A stretch of 64,000 nucleotides of DNA from Zopfochytrium polystomum (GCA_025765615.1 JAIVFJ010000153.1:97511-161510), one strand, 5' to 3'. Positions 46,101 through 55,720 are shown, counted from the stretch's first letter. A program made the numbers and translations. The notes: a model not told the origin generated them from the letters alone.

Positions 46101-49100
46101 CGCGTCCGCTTTCTGTGGAAAACTGCCATTCTCCCCCGTACTTTCCTCAACAACCTCACCACACTCTGTCGCAAAACCTTCAAACGCCTGGTTGGCTACT
46201 GCACCTCTTTTCCCAATGCCCTCCTCCATCACCCCATGACCCATAACTTCCCTGACTTTTACAATGAATACTGCTCTGACATGATTGTTGACCTCAACTC
46301 TCGCTTGAACTCCCCCTCTCTCATTGGCCACATAAGCCGTATCATGATGCACCGCCTCCAACTTGACCTGGCCTCTGGAGCTCCAGTTTTCTCACATCCC
46401 TTACCCTTGTCCCAGCCAAAAAAACACTTCACCAAGTCTCTCATTCCCCTCCTTTTTAACCAACAAACATCCTTCCAATACTCTGGTCCACCCCTATTTT
46501 CTGTTCATGCTCACTCCATCAACTCATTAGTTCCTTGGCATATTTTTCTCAAAGTGCTTCCCACTCTCCGTTCACACTCAGTCTTCTTTTTTGAACAACT
46601 TTTTGACCTCCGCCTCACCAGTCCTTCTTACAAAGACAGCTCTCTCCCTGACAAACTCTGTGAAGTGTACCACATCATTAAGACCTTTATTTTTGCTGCT
46701 CCCACCTTTGGCTCTCCAGTCTTTTACCACAGCCCTCCTGATGGTCCTCTTTACAATCACTTTTACCCATCTTCTTTGGATCCCCTTCACCATCCCCCCC
46801 TTGCTTGTGGCAGTTTTTTCCGTCTGATGACCCCACCACAAGTGGAATTCTTCCGCATTGTTAACTGGACTCACACACTCCCAAACCCCCAACTCCTTTC
46901 TCATCACTACTCCAGGCTCCCTGAACGCCTTCACCCTTCCTCCCACAATTTCCACTTGGTTCAATGCCTTGGCTGCCCCATTGGCTCCCCCCCATTCTCT
47001 TACCCCTGCAGCAAGCACATCTCTCCCTACAATCCAACTTCCCTTGCACACTCCACCTACACAGTCCCCATCAGCAGCCGCACAACTGCTACTGCAACTC
47101 GACCCTCCCAGCCCATCTTCTTTGTTAACTCACCTTCCCCCACCACCGTTTTCACACCCACACCTTTCCCACTCCTCACCTCCCGCCACTCCACTTTCAA
47201 TCCAGCTCCCTTCACAAATCCCTGCTATCAACCAATGGACGTGCCCCTTCTCCCTGCTGACCTTGCCCATACTCACCCATCCTTGACCTTTGACACCGAT
47301 GGCTCCCTTCGCGAGGAGGGCTTCATGGCTGGCTCTGTTGTTTGCCTTGAGCTTAACTTTGAATTTTCTTTTGCCCTCCCCCCACTCTCTGCCTCTTCCA
47401 CAACTGCTGAAATTGCTGCTCTCCTTGCTGCCCTCACCATCACTGCAAAGCTTTCCCTGCCCCTCACTTTTCGACTTGACAATCTTGGAGTGGTTCACAC
47501 CTTTGAGAAACTCTTTCCCTCAAACTCCTTTAGTCCCCATCCACACAGCGAGCTCAACACACCTCCTCTCTCTGATTCCCTCCATCGTCTTTTGCACACC
47601 ACTTCCCACCCCACCCTTTGGGCATGTGTTGCAGCCACTCTACAGTCTTGGATTGGCCCCCCTCCACAAGTTTCCTGGGTTCGTGGACACAACGGCGACG
47701 CTGGCAACGAACGAGCAGACAAGCTGGCATCATCTGTACCCTTGACTTCCGACCCAACTTTGTTACCAATCCTCTCACAACAGATCCTCCCAGCCACTGC
47801 CTTCATCTCAAATACCCCCATCTTGGGCCAACTTCGACGACAACTGCGACTCCTCACAGGTCTCTCTCACCATTTTGCACTTCTGAACACCTCAGCCTTT
47901 GCCCACATCACCCACAACCCTGACCTAGTTCATTGGGAAGCCACATTTCTTGTTCTCCACTCTGGAATTAAACCCTCTTCCCTCTTTGGCACCCTCCCTG
48001 GCTCTGCTCGTCGCAAGTATCGACTTCAAATCCTCAGCAACACTTTGCCCACCCAAAAAGTTCTACACCAACGACACCCTCAAGTCTACCCTGATGGGCT
48101 CTGCCGTCGATGCCACCACGCTCTGGAAACCACAGAGCATGTCTGGCAATGCCCTGCAGCTGCTGACGCCATTGCCATGATTCGCAACACCTTTGCTGAA
48201 ACTCTTTCCTCCTCTGTTCCTCCTGCACCTCATGGTCGCTCTCCTCCCCAAGCCCATCCCATTTACTGGCTCTCCCGCCCTGAATTTCTCTTTGATGATC
48301 AATCTTGTATCAATTTTTCCTCCCTCCTTCGTGGCTTCATCCCTCAATCCTTTTATGACACCTTATTCTCACGTGATAACCCTGCTGCCTCTGTCCTTAA
48401 AACCCTTGTCACCGCTTTCCATCAGCTCCTTCTTGACGCCCATCGACTTATTTGGATCCCCCGCTGTGACGACACTATCTCTTGGGAGAAGTCAAAGTCC
48501 ATCAAGCCCTCTGACAAGCGCTCCAAGCCCCGCAGATCCCCTCCACCAAATTCCCAGGCCTCTCACCCTCGTTCCACAGCCTCTCACCCACTGTCTTCTC
48601 CAAACATCAACTCTTCCCTCCCTCCCACTCCATCATCCCACAGAACTCGTAACAGCTCCTCACAACCCTCTCAACCTCACTGCACCACGTGTAGTCGCCG
48701 GCACTCCACTGACACTTGCCCAGGCATCTGGCTTTTGCGCACCAAGGCTTCCTCCAGATGGATTGACCACTACCCTCGGCCGCATAAAACTTGTTGCAGG
48801 CATTATCTGGCTTCACCACACAATGCAACTCCCCTCACGCCAACAAGCAAGAGCCACTCGTCACCCATCTCCTGCTGAGCCCCCTGTCGTTCACTGAGCC
48901 ACTGTTGCCCTTCTCAATCTTGACACGGGCTGCGGCCTAATCTGACTTATCCCAACCCTCCGATCTTTCACAGATGCTCCCCTCTCTTACACTGACATCC
49001 TTCAGACTCACTTCTCTATTTTCTTGATTCTGTGTTTTCCCCTTCTCCTTTGATCATTGTGGCTTTATGTGCGGTGGAGATGCCTGACGACCCTGTAAGT

Positions 49101-49207
49101 CCGTAGCACATGGGGTGGGTTTGCTGAGGTGATACCTGGACGTAGTCCATTACGGTTCACCGTTGATGGCTCTTTCTCTTCCCGCCAGCCCCTCTGGGGC
49201 TGGAACA

Positions 49208-49244
<37 letters not shown>

Positions 49245-49906
49245 AGAATGTCATCCTTCTCCAACCTTCAAGATTTCCCAGTGAGCAAGTCAAGGTTCTT
49301 TTCACAAGCACCCTCCTGTCTGGTCAAGCTCAATCATGGTACAGATCTCTCCCAAGCACACCCACCACCCTGCAAGAGCTCTGGGAGGGGCTGGAGGCTA
49401 CCTTTGGTGACCCCTACGCATCTTGGACAGCAAGATCCAAGCTCAAGCATATCAAGCAAGGAAACCAATCTTGTGTGGCCTACACCAACCAATTCAAGCA
49501 ACTAGCCAGAGACTCTGGATACAATGATGCAGCTCTGATGGAGCTGTACCATGATGGTCTCCATGAGTCTATCCAAGACATGCTCTCCCAGTCTCTGCAC
49601 ATCCCTGAGACCTTGGAAGAGTACATTCTCCTTGCCATCAAGATTGACAACAGACTCTACTCCAAGAGGCTGAAGCAAAGACAAGTGGGAACTACATCAA
49701 GGCCTACCCCAGTCCCTCAAGCTCTTACAGTTCTTGAACCCATGCAAGTGGATGCAGTTGAGACACTTCCTAAGGGTCCTCTGAGCCAAGAGGAGAAAAC
49801 AAGGAGGGCCCAGCAGGGACTGTGTTTCTACTGTGGCTCCAAGAAACACGCTGTCAAGGACTGCCCAAGGAAGAAGCACCCAAACTCCCAGGTCCAGGCT
49901 CACTGA
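40526..49906 (+). CDS. gag: Chromovirus Gag, split by the LINE insertion
   Basis: The ORF starts MSDPNNTFPDATAFQALMDQ at 40526, runs through a Gln-rich helical stretch to the duplication at 40786-40801, and continues after the LINE at 49259. The second part has the retrotransposon Gag core (LSGQAQSWYRSLPSTPTTLQ, ELWEGLEATFGD, AYTNQFKQLARDSG) and a CCHC zinc knuckle, CFYCGSKKHAVKDC, ending at 49906. Gag binds the element RNA and forms the particle. As it stands the gene is inactivated by the 8.4 kb insert. Pol lies in a different frame and overlaps the last 85 bases. Confidence 0.85.
40786..40801. repeat. LINE target-site duplication, left copy
   Basis: GGAGAATGTCATCCTT; the right copy is at 49243-49258 directly after the poly-A tail. 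Sixteen of 16 bases match, which dates the LINE as a recent insertion. Confidence 0.93.
40900..41345 (+). repeat. Tandem monomers in the LINE 5' region
   Basis: Imperfect repeats of 9-28 bp built from GTCAGATTG, ATCATCAGATCG and GATTGACTCCAGATC. They precede ORF1 and remain open in the ORF1 frame for about 100 codons without an ATG. Promoter-bearing 5' monomers are known in mammalian L1; the same role here is a guess. Confidence 0.75.
41432..43096 (+). CDS. LINE ORF1 protein (RRM-like, zinc knuckle, coiled coil)
   Basis: The first ATG of the frame is at 41432 (MSSSPPSTFFGTHADQ), giving 554 residues. The N-terminal part has beta-alpha patterns like the RRM-type domain of LINE ORF1 proteins. 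A CCHC knuckle, CCRRCGNSNHTSQSC, lies near residue 290. A coiled coil follows (about residues 350-470: LKVLENIQQQLLAQQTSLRT, HNLNQRVTTLEPL), and the tail is rich in Lys-Pro and Ala-Pro repeats (basic). Such proteins coat the element RNA and assist target-primed reverse transcription. The ORF is intact; ORF2 starts 143 bases later. Confidence 0.85.
   Translation: MSSSPPSTFFGTHADQHILTITTQPDPTIAPLTELDILRFISTCDLTIRQRPLLSKDQTSYSLRLLHPLSNEQAARLQTTSPHIKFSYTCRLPAAATEFTNEPTNQLVLQHLAPGTTRKNFDEQKDSLRHAITSALSSCGSIMAIHFAHHQLSASASATVLFDGPPHNPPQFITIMGAGVTIRPLEPSAENQRRISDEKQRTAVLYNIRRSTSIYDLEAIQYEFGCTSVRIPGFFNSAKGTAGLSSSAHFVFTTRALMLQKTNQSVVFNGRALPFHPLQKEDFTPFPCCRRCGNSNHTSQSCKTGRPSGSLLNQATSADSKDNSQTAQAPPDTTTPPPVLPAPPPVPPPQLQSILKVLENIQQQLLAQQTSLRTELKEHQTTVRTDIQKLTTQLSQLEPIPAALEHGLAKVDHDIQRLAAAAANVDTSLKNHAGAIHNLNQRVTTLEPLTAQLDSRLTTVDTTTQLLSSRLRTIEEWLKYNDPIDEDLDDRSSAEPSSTTTVPARSAVTTHSSSSSSSTPPNRTAPKPVPKPAAKPAPKPAPKTASKTRNTAST
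43240..48878 (+). CDS. LINE ORF2: endonuclease, reverse transcriptase, RNase H (one frameshift)
   Basis: The N-terminal AP endonuclease shows ATWNIRRAFP, AIQETGCSD, GDWNAITDP and TSDHLPFNI. RT motifs are APGPSQISRELLLAAGPDA, LNDIKKAFDSA (motif A) and FALVDDTNTL (motif C, the DD pair). After the frame change come RNase H residues: LTFDTDGSL, TAEIAALLAAL, RLDNLGVV and RGHNGDAGNERADKLAS, and a terminal zinc-binding segment CRRCHHALETTEHVWQC. The first frame ends at 46239 and the second opens at 46053; loss of one A in a run near 46050 (KHK|MGDKIAS) explains it. Whether that is a real mutation or a sequencing error in a homopolymer cannot be told. All catalytic residues I looked for are present. 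Confidence 0.9.
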
Positions 49907-51417
49907 GGGGCAATTCCCTGGACCCTCCTCCAAGCTGCCCCTGTTTCACCACCACCACCAGCACCACAAACACCTCAGATTCCAAGCCCCACCAACTCAC
50001 CATGGATGTCAAGATTCAACTCTCACCCAAGTCAACCATCACAACCAAGGCCCTTATCGACTCTGGATCATCCTGCAACATCATTGATGCCACCCTTGCC
50101 ATGTCTTGTGCCATTCCCACCATCAAGAAATCCACACCCTTCAAGGTCCACTTTGCCAATCATGCTCTGTTCAAGGAAATCAGCCATGAAACCAAGCTAA
50201 ACCTCCACATCCAAGACTTTCCACCATCCATGGTCAACCTGGAAGTATTGGATGTTGGCTCACCCACATTCTCTGTCATCCTGGGATTACCATGACTGCA
50301 AGCCCAGAACCCTGCCATTGATTGGGTCACTGGTCAAGTCCAACCTCCACCAATCGGAACAGTCACCCAAAACTCAAGTCAAGCCTCCAAGTCTCATGCT
50401 CTCAAGTCCCTGAGTCAAGGTTCTCAGCCTAGTATCCAAGGTCAACGACAAATGACAGCTCCAGTATCAGCCTGCAGCTCACAGATCCCAGCAAAGATTC
50501 AAGTTTCACAGTTCACAGTTCATAGTCAAGATTCCAGTACAGCTCATAGAGCTCACAGTCATGGCCAAGTCTGTAGTTCACAGAACCCACAGTCAAAGAT
50601 TCAAGTACCACAGTTCACAGTCCAAATTCAAGATTCAAGCTCCACAGCTCACAGTCTTTGCCAAGAACAGAACCCTCAGTCAAAGATTCAAGAATCACAG
50701 TTCCCAGTCAACAATTCAAGCCCCACTGCTGATGAGCACAGAAGGACAGACCTTGCACCTGAAGGGGGAGATGGTTTCACCCCACAATCCAAGACACACC
50801 TTTCACTGCTTCCTGACCGTGTGGGGGCCCATGCTATTTCCAAGGACCCCAAGCCTCACAAGATTCAAATCAGCCAAGAAGAGGAAAAACATGAGATACT
50901 CAAGACAAGGCATGATGCAGCAACAGCTGGACACCCACGAGAGCACAAGACATATGAGCTTGTTTCCAGAGACTTTTACTGGCCAGGCATGAGGAAGAAC
51001 TTGCAGACCAAAAGACCAAGTCCCAAGCTAGACAACCTCAAGTTGGGACCTTTCAAGATCTTGGAGCAAATCAATCCAGTCACCTTCAAGCTGGATCTCC
51101 CTGCATCCATGAAGATCCACCCAGTTTTCCATGTCAGCCTTTTGGAGAAGTTTGTGGCCAATTCCATTCCAGGCAGAGTTGTTTCTCCTCCTCCTCCGGT
51201 TGAGGTAGAAGGTGAAGAGGAATTTGAGGTTGAACAAATCTTGGATGCCAAGTGGTTTGGAAGGACACTCAAGTTCCTTGTTAAGTGGAAAGGTTACTCA
51301 GATGCTGACAACACCTGGGAACCTGAGTCAAACCTCACTCACTGCCAAGACCTTCTGCTCAAGTTCAAGACCAGGTACCCCACCAAGTTGCAGAAGAGGC
51401 CTAAAAGGGGGAGATGA
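49822..51417 (+). CDS. pol: Chromovirus Pol remnant: protease, H2C2 piece, chromodomain
   Basis: The frame runs from about 49822 and is interrupted once, by TGA at 50293-50295, where a Trp is expected (ILGLP-stop-LQAQNPAIDW). The aspartic protease has LIDSGSSCNIID with its DSG triad. A Gln/Ser/Thr-rich tandem linker (50450-50720) replaces RT and RNase H. Then comes the His half of the integrase zinc finger (HDAATAGHPREHKTYELVSR, DFYWPGM), joined directly to LKLGPFKILEQINPVTFKLD and HPVFHVSLLEKF of the integrase C-terminus, and finally a chromodomain, EVEQILDAKWFGRTLKFLVK followed by WKGYSDADNTWEPESNL, with the aromatic cage residues. Chromodomains direct integration to methylated-histone chromatin. 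Confidence 0.85.
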
Positions 51418-51770
51418 TGTTATGAATCACCCTCTGGAAACCTCTGGAACCTTCTAGAACATTCCTTCATGGAACCTTCTGGAACCTTCTGAAACCTTCA
51501 AGAACATTTCTTCATGGAACCTTGTGGAACCTTCTGGAACCTTTGTTGCTTTCCTGACTTGTCTTGTTGTCATTGGTATCATTGGTATCATTGTATTACT
51601 AATTGCTCTTTCTGGAACTTTCTTTGAGTCTTGACAAGGAAGACTCTCAAAAGGTATAAAAGGGCGATGGGGGACCTGTCCCATCCCTCAAGTGAATTAT
51701 TGTTTCCAATACAATCATCACTCCTCTCAGTTCCTTGTCTGCCTTGTCCTGTCCTGCCCTGTTCCTGACA
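51418..51770 (+). mobile_element. 3' LTR of the chromovirus
   Basis: 353 bp, TGTTATGAATC to GTTCCTGACA, preceded by a purine tract ending at the pol stop codon. Identical to the 5' LTR except for one base. The following bases GTCAC do not match the five bases before the 5' LTR. Confidence 0.93.
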
Positions 51771-51889
51771 GTCACGTGCACGGCAAGTAATACTGTAATG
51801 TAAAGGGGTTGGGATCAAACCCAGCGGTCACTTAGAAAACTCTGCCCTTTCTCAACATTCTCCGAGAAACTTGGGTACGTACTAAGCTC

Positions 51890-53062
51890 AATAGGAGGCA
51901 TCACACTGCAGAAAACTGATGGCACAAGTGGTGTCTGGATATATTGTGTGTTTCACTGAAAATTGGAGGGCATCAGCAGACGTTCTGTCCACAGGCCTCA
52001 TAATTATTTTGGCAAAAGACTTGTCAGGGGAAATGGGCAGGCCCCGACAGGTGGGGGTGGTCTGTCTGGCCTGCTCTGTCCAGGAAAACATGGTTCATTG
52101 TCGGGGAAATCCGTGGGGGAGAATTTGAGCAACAAAATCCAATTTGGGGCGGCGCACGCAATACTGAGTTTGCCGACGGCATTCACAAAGATGCTCCAAG
52201 CAGCATTGCTGTTGCGGGTCTAGAGTGACCTCGCATTCACTGCTATGGAAGGTCCTGCTTGCTCCACAGTTTTTGCAGGCACCGCACTTGGAGCAGCATT
52301 TGGACATAAATGCTTCGCCAACCTTGATAATCTTTGTGACCCAACCTGACTGAGTTGCCTGAGATGCTGCTGCTTTCTCAAGTGCCTCACGGAACTCTGC
52401 ATGCCTCAGACTGGCAAAGCTTTGCTTGACGGCTGCAGGTGGGTTTCTGCTGTCCTTCTGCTGGCAAAAGCGGCCCAATCTCCAGCTGGGAAGGAAGACT
52501 AGATCATAGCATAGAAGAAAATGGAGGGCAGTTTTGTGAAGGCCGTTGACCTTTCTCCGTATCTTTGCCCTCCAGCTGCTGCTTTCTGCTTTCCAGCTTG
52601 TGACAGACCTGGTGTTTCCATGCAGTCTCATAGATGCCAATGGAACTTGCCAGCAAAGAATGTACTTTTTCTGCTCCTGCAAAGATGGCCTGACAGTCAG
52701 CCACAGAACTGTGGATGCAGACCTTCTGCAGATTGTCCAGTCCCTCCAGCCTGCTATGATGTGTTTCGTCAACATGGTCTCCAAAGATGTAGTGTTCTGA
52801 GCAATGTTCACCGCACTGGAGACAAGCTGATTGCCATTTAATAGAACAATCTTGGATTGGGCATCAACGAGTTGGCCAAAGCTTTTGTTAACGTCCTGGT
52901 TTTTTGCCATGGCAAGTGCTTCTCGTCCACCAACTTGGAAATCTTTCTGCCCCAGTGGTTGATGAGCTGGCATGTTCGACCACCATTTTTATAGATCGAT
53001 CCTCCACTGTCATACATGGTCTGTGTTAGGCGGAACTGACTGGTTAGCAGCAAGAGGCACAA
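51890..53062 (-). pseudogene. Fanzor (TnpB-family RNA-guided nuclease) remnant
   Basis: Minus-strand frames give the order expected for Fanzor. Around 52700-52500 a helical segment in one frame (FAGAEKVHSLLASSIGIYET) continues in another with KIRRKVNGLHKTALHFLLCY, LVFLPSWRLGRF and KQSFASLRHAEFREALEKAA. Then GEAFMSKCCSKCG carries the RuvC glutamate and a zinc-ribbon CxxC, followed by CGASRTFHSSECEVTLD. One base further, in another frame, RNSNAAWSIFVNAVGKL completes the final RuvC motif, so its Asp is followed by a +1 shift. The first RuvC aspartate (DPG-type motif) was not found, and there are at least three frame breaks. Fanzors are carried by eukaryotic transposons; no element ends are identified here. 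Confidence 0.72.
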
Positions 53063-53075
53063 GACGGACCCGAAC

Positions 53076-53387
53076 TGTTATGAATCACCCTCTGGAAACC
53101 TCTGGAACCTTCTAGAACATTCCTTCATGGAACCTTCTGGAACCTTCTGGAACCTTCTTTGCTTTCCTGACCTGTCTTGTTGTCATTGGTATCATTGGTA
53201 TCATTGTATTACTAATTGCTCTTTCTGGAACTTTCTTTGAGTCTTGACAAGGAAACCTCTCAAAAGGTATAAAAGGGGGATGGGGGACCTGTCCCATCCC
53301 TCAAGTGATTATTGTTTCCAATACAATCATCACTCCTCTCAGTTCCTTGTCTGCCATGCCTTGCCTTGTCCTGCCATGTTCCTGACA
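53076..53387 (+). mobile_element. Solo chromoviral LTR
   Basis: Complete TGTTATGAATC to TGTTCCTGACA copy of 312 bp, shorter than the 353-bp LTR because fewer GGAACCTTC units are present. CGAAC precedes it (53071-53075) and follows it (53388-53392), a perfect 5-bp target duplication, so it arose by LTR-LTR recombination at one insertion. Confidence 0.92.
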
Positions 53388-53488
53388 CGAACCTATTGTG
53401 ACTGTCAGTTATCGTTCTCACAATGCCCATGGGAGAGCAAGCCCCTGCCAATGCAGACCTGGGTGCTGGCTTGTGCTGTTGACAAATA

Positions 53489-53746
53489 CTTCCAGTATTA
53501 AGTGGAATGGAAACCTGGTGTTAACAGTTTTCCTCCTCTGCTCAAGCAGATAATATAGGAGAGGTTTTTACCCTGTGCCAGTCACACTTGCCAAGCAACT
53601 AATATAGCTTGTGTTTCATCATTATGCATCAATTATTCACAACAGAATTTTTTCTCTTTCTCTCCAAGATGGGGAGAAGGACCACCCACCAACACACATC
53701 TCCACTTCACTCCTTCCACTCACTCGCTCAGAGTAGACTGCTTACA
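53489..53746 (-). repeat. 240-bp interspersed repeat, copy 2
   Basis: Reverse-complement relative of 2650-2899: it ends AGAGTAGACTGCTTACA and starts near TACTTCCAGTATTAAGTGG. Includes the segments matching CTCCTATATTATCTGCTTGA and GTGGTTCTTCTCCCC-type sequence seen also in copy 3. Confidence 0.65.
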
Positions 53747-54720
53747 AAAGGGTCCAACACAAACAGGTCCTGATGCAATATACACAGATATAAGTTCCTC
53801 CAAATCCAACAGCTTCTCACATTTTCGAAAAGTTGGATCCTTCTTTGGAAGCATTCTGCACAGCACATCAAGTTTAAAGTACTGCTGCCTCCAAGTGAGG
53901 GCTTCGGTTCATTCCATTCATACTCAAGTTCGTCCAGCTCAAGCATGGCCAAGAGGGGCTGACCATCAAACAACAGTGGTGAACCACCTCAGCTGCGCAC
54001 GTGATCACATTCTTTCACATAATACTGAATTGTGTTGGGCATCTTGAGTCTTGTAAGTAAAAGAAATTCGTTGTGCAGGTGTTGCGAAAACAGAGGTGCG
54101 CTTGCAGCAACCTCCAAAAGATTGGATGAGACTGAAGACTGGGGCAGCACTGATCGAGACGATCAGCGGCTTACAAGTGATCAAGGGATGAGACAACAGG
54201 CGCAATTGGGGACGAGTGTCCTGTTTGGCGCTGAGGGTTTTGAGGCGATGGCAAGGGCGGGCAGATAGGACGGCCAGAAGGGCCGAGCCAAGTGTTTCAA
54301 TGTTTCTACTTTTTTTTTCACTCCCATCAACTGGGTTGTCGTTTTCCCTCTGATTGCCGCCAAAGAAACGATTCTTCGTGGGCTACTTGAGGGGTCTGAC
54401 TCCTGCGTATCAAGCAACCAACTTTTCCGCCAGCAAGTAAACACTGCTTCCGTCTGTGAAGTGGAGACCTTGCGAGGACCTGCAAATCTGGTTCGCAATA
54501 CCTAAGGCAGGGAGCGGTAAGTGCAAATGACCGTCAAGCTGTGCCAGCCGGTTGAGCGGATTCGAAAGAAAAACGGATAAAGCCTTCTGGGATGTGCTCA
54601 ACCTGTTAGAATATATGTAACAACCTTTCCCACATCCCACCGTCTTTAAGGTAAAGAGAACGAAATCCTCGTTGAAGAAAGGAGAAAGAAAATCCAAACA
54701 GCAACCAAAGGGCCTCCACT
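53747..54720. other. Region with unassigned minus-strand coding-like sequence
   Basis: A minus-strand stretch at about 53970-53750 reads, across one frame change, LLAMLELDELEYEWNEPKPS then DVLCRMLPKKDPTFRKCEK and LLDLEELISVYIASG; it looks like decayed coding sequence of unknown family. Further minus-strand frames at 54725-54180 are open for about 100 codons without recognisable domains. Nothing firmer can be said. Confidence 0.35.
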
Positions 54721-55134
54721 TCACTTCCAGCCATCGACGGGTGGGGTCTCCGTCGGCACTCGCATGCGCCTCGGAAACAGCGGAACCCCTTGACCGGCTT
54801 TTTCGCTCATGAAGGCTCCCGTGCCTTCGAACAGCCGGCGGTCGACACGCTCCAGATCCTCCATCGCCGCGCGCATGGCGCGGTACCGCTGCGCGATGCG
54901 CGCCTCGACGGCCCGCGCCTCGCGGTCCTTGACGAGCGCCCAGACTCTCTCAACAACCTCGGTTTCGGCGGTGGTGGTGGCAGCGGTAGTGGCGGCGGAG
55001 GAGGCGGCATCGGGTGCGACCGGGGCGTATAGCATATCTTTCATAAGTTGGTAGCGACGGTCCAGTGCGCCGGTATCCTTTCGCCCGGTCGGCCGGGAAA
55101 GCCGAGATGCGAAGCGCCGGAAGATCCGCTCCAT
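54721..55134 (-). CDS. MRPL40: Mitochondrial large-subunit ribosomal protein mL40
   Basis: A single-exon gene of 137 residues from MERIFRRFASRLSRP at 55134 to a TGA at 54721. The N-terminus is Arg-rich and suits a mitochondrial presequence. RRYQLMKDMLYAP, then after an Ala/Thr-rich linker ERVWALVKDREARAVEARIA, QRYRAMRAAMEDLERVD and the terminal FPRRMRVPTETPPVDGW follow the wording of the MRP-L28/mL40 family (yeast Mrpl28). An in-frame Met 16 codons upstream is possible; I prefer 55134 because the presequence starts there. It is a structural protein of the mitoribosome large subunit. Confidence 0.82.
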   Translation of the reverse strand: MERIFRRFASRLSRPTGRKDTGALDRRYQLMKDMLYAPVAPDAASSAATTAATTTAETEVVERVWALVKDREARAVEARIAQRYRAMRAAMEDLERVDRRLFEGTGAFMSEKAGQGVPLFPRRMRVPTETPPVDGWK

Positions 55135-55194
55135 CGTCGTGTTGGGCGGGGTTTGACTTGTTCGGCTTTGAATTTGTGACATGGAAGGGAAAGG

Positions 55195-55720
55195 GGAGGT
55201 TCATGATTGATGGCGCGGTCGGATGGCCGTCGCGCGATGGAAGGAAACTCTCGCGCGCCGCATCGTCGTCAGGACGGCAAGCAAGCACACGGGATGGCCG
55301 CTCGCTGGGTGCAAGCACGATGAATGCAGTGGCACCGGGTCCCCCCCGCCCCCCCTTGCCGGCGACCCCACTGTGGCTGGAAAACAAACATAGGCCTTCC
55401 AAGCCGTCCCCGAGGGTTTTGAAAAAATTAACTTTGTTGGTGGGGTGGTCGCTGTCGAACGCCGGAAGCAAGCCCACGAGAATCATCTCAGATCGCCATG
55501 GAGACCAGAGCTCCTGTCCGGGAGTCCAAGTCGCGGGTATCTTACCACTACCATCGTGAGTGTGCTTCATCGGAACGTCCGGCGTTGGATGCGCGATGCG
55601 GGGAGGGAAAGTCCAGACGTGATGTGAGAGGCTGTGAGCATTCAGCAATCGTTCGGTAATCTCGTCCACTGTGTGACCGTCTGAGCCACCCTCGGCTAAG
55701 TTTGCGGCAAAAGCATATAG
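55195..55720 (-). CDS. Hypothetical ORF upstream of mL40
   Basis: The minus-strand frame reads FAANLAEGGSDGHTVDEITE and RLLNAHSLSHHVWTFPPRIA up to about 55560, then GKIPATWTPGQELWSPWRSE. The first part looks like an exon (an AG precedes it near 55725); a GT at about 55557 could end it. I recognise no family. The lower end overlaps the mL40 5' region in another frame, so the downstream half is doubtful. Confidence 0.3.

Larger units (their letters stand above)
40802..49242 (+). mobile_element. Full-length LINE (Tad/I-like: ORF1, APE-RT-RNase H ORF2)
   Basis: The 8.4 kb insert has a 5' region of GTCAGATTG-type tandem units (about 40900-41345), ORF1 (41432-43096), ORF2 (43240-48878 with one frameshift), a 3' UTR and a poly-A tail ending at 49242. 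It is bounded by a perfect 16-bp target duplication in chromoviral gag. Truncated relatives in this window are at 5346-6816, 27456-27599 and 39953-40132. APE plus RT plus RNase H in one ORF is the layout of the Tad and I groups; assignment to Tad rests on memory of fungal LINEs. Confidence 0.93.
40133..51770 (+). mobile_element. Tf1/sushi-like chromovirus (Ty3/gypsy), RT-less, LINE inside
   Basis: Complete element with 353-bp LTRs at 40133-40485 and 51418-51770. Gag starts at 40526, is interrupted by the LINE (40802-49242), and resumes at 49243. Protease, an H2C2-like remnant, the GPY/F-type module and a chromodomain follow. A polypurine tract (about 51403-51417) abuts the 3' LTR. Without the LINE the element is about 3.2 kb; reverse transcriptase, RNase H and the integrase catalytic core are gone, so it needs a relative for mobility. 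The two LTRs differ at one site, which argues for a recent insertion. Flanks are LINE ORF1 DNA on the left and Fanzor-locus DNA on the right, without a matching 5-bp duplication. Confidence 0.92.

Noticed and set aside
55065..55559. 164-codon plus-strand ORF
   Set aside because: Opposite to the mL40 upstream region, no domain, and composition typical of an antisense shadow.
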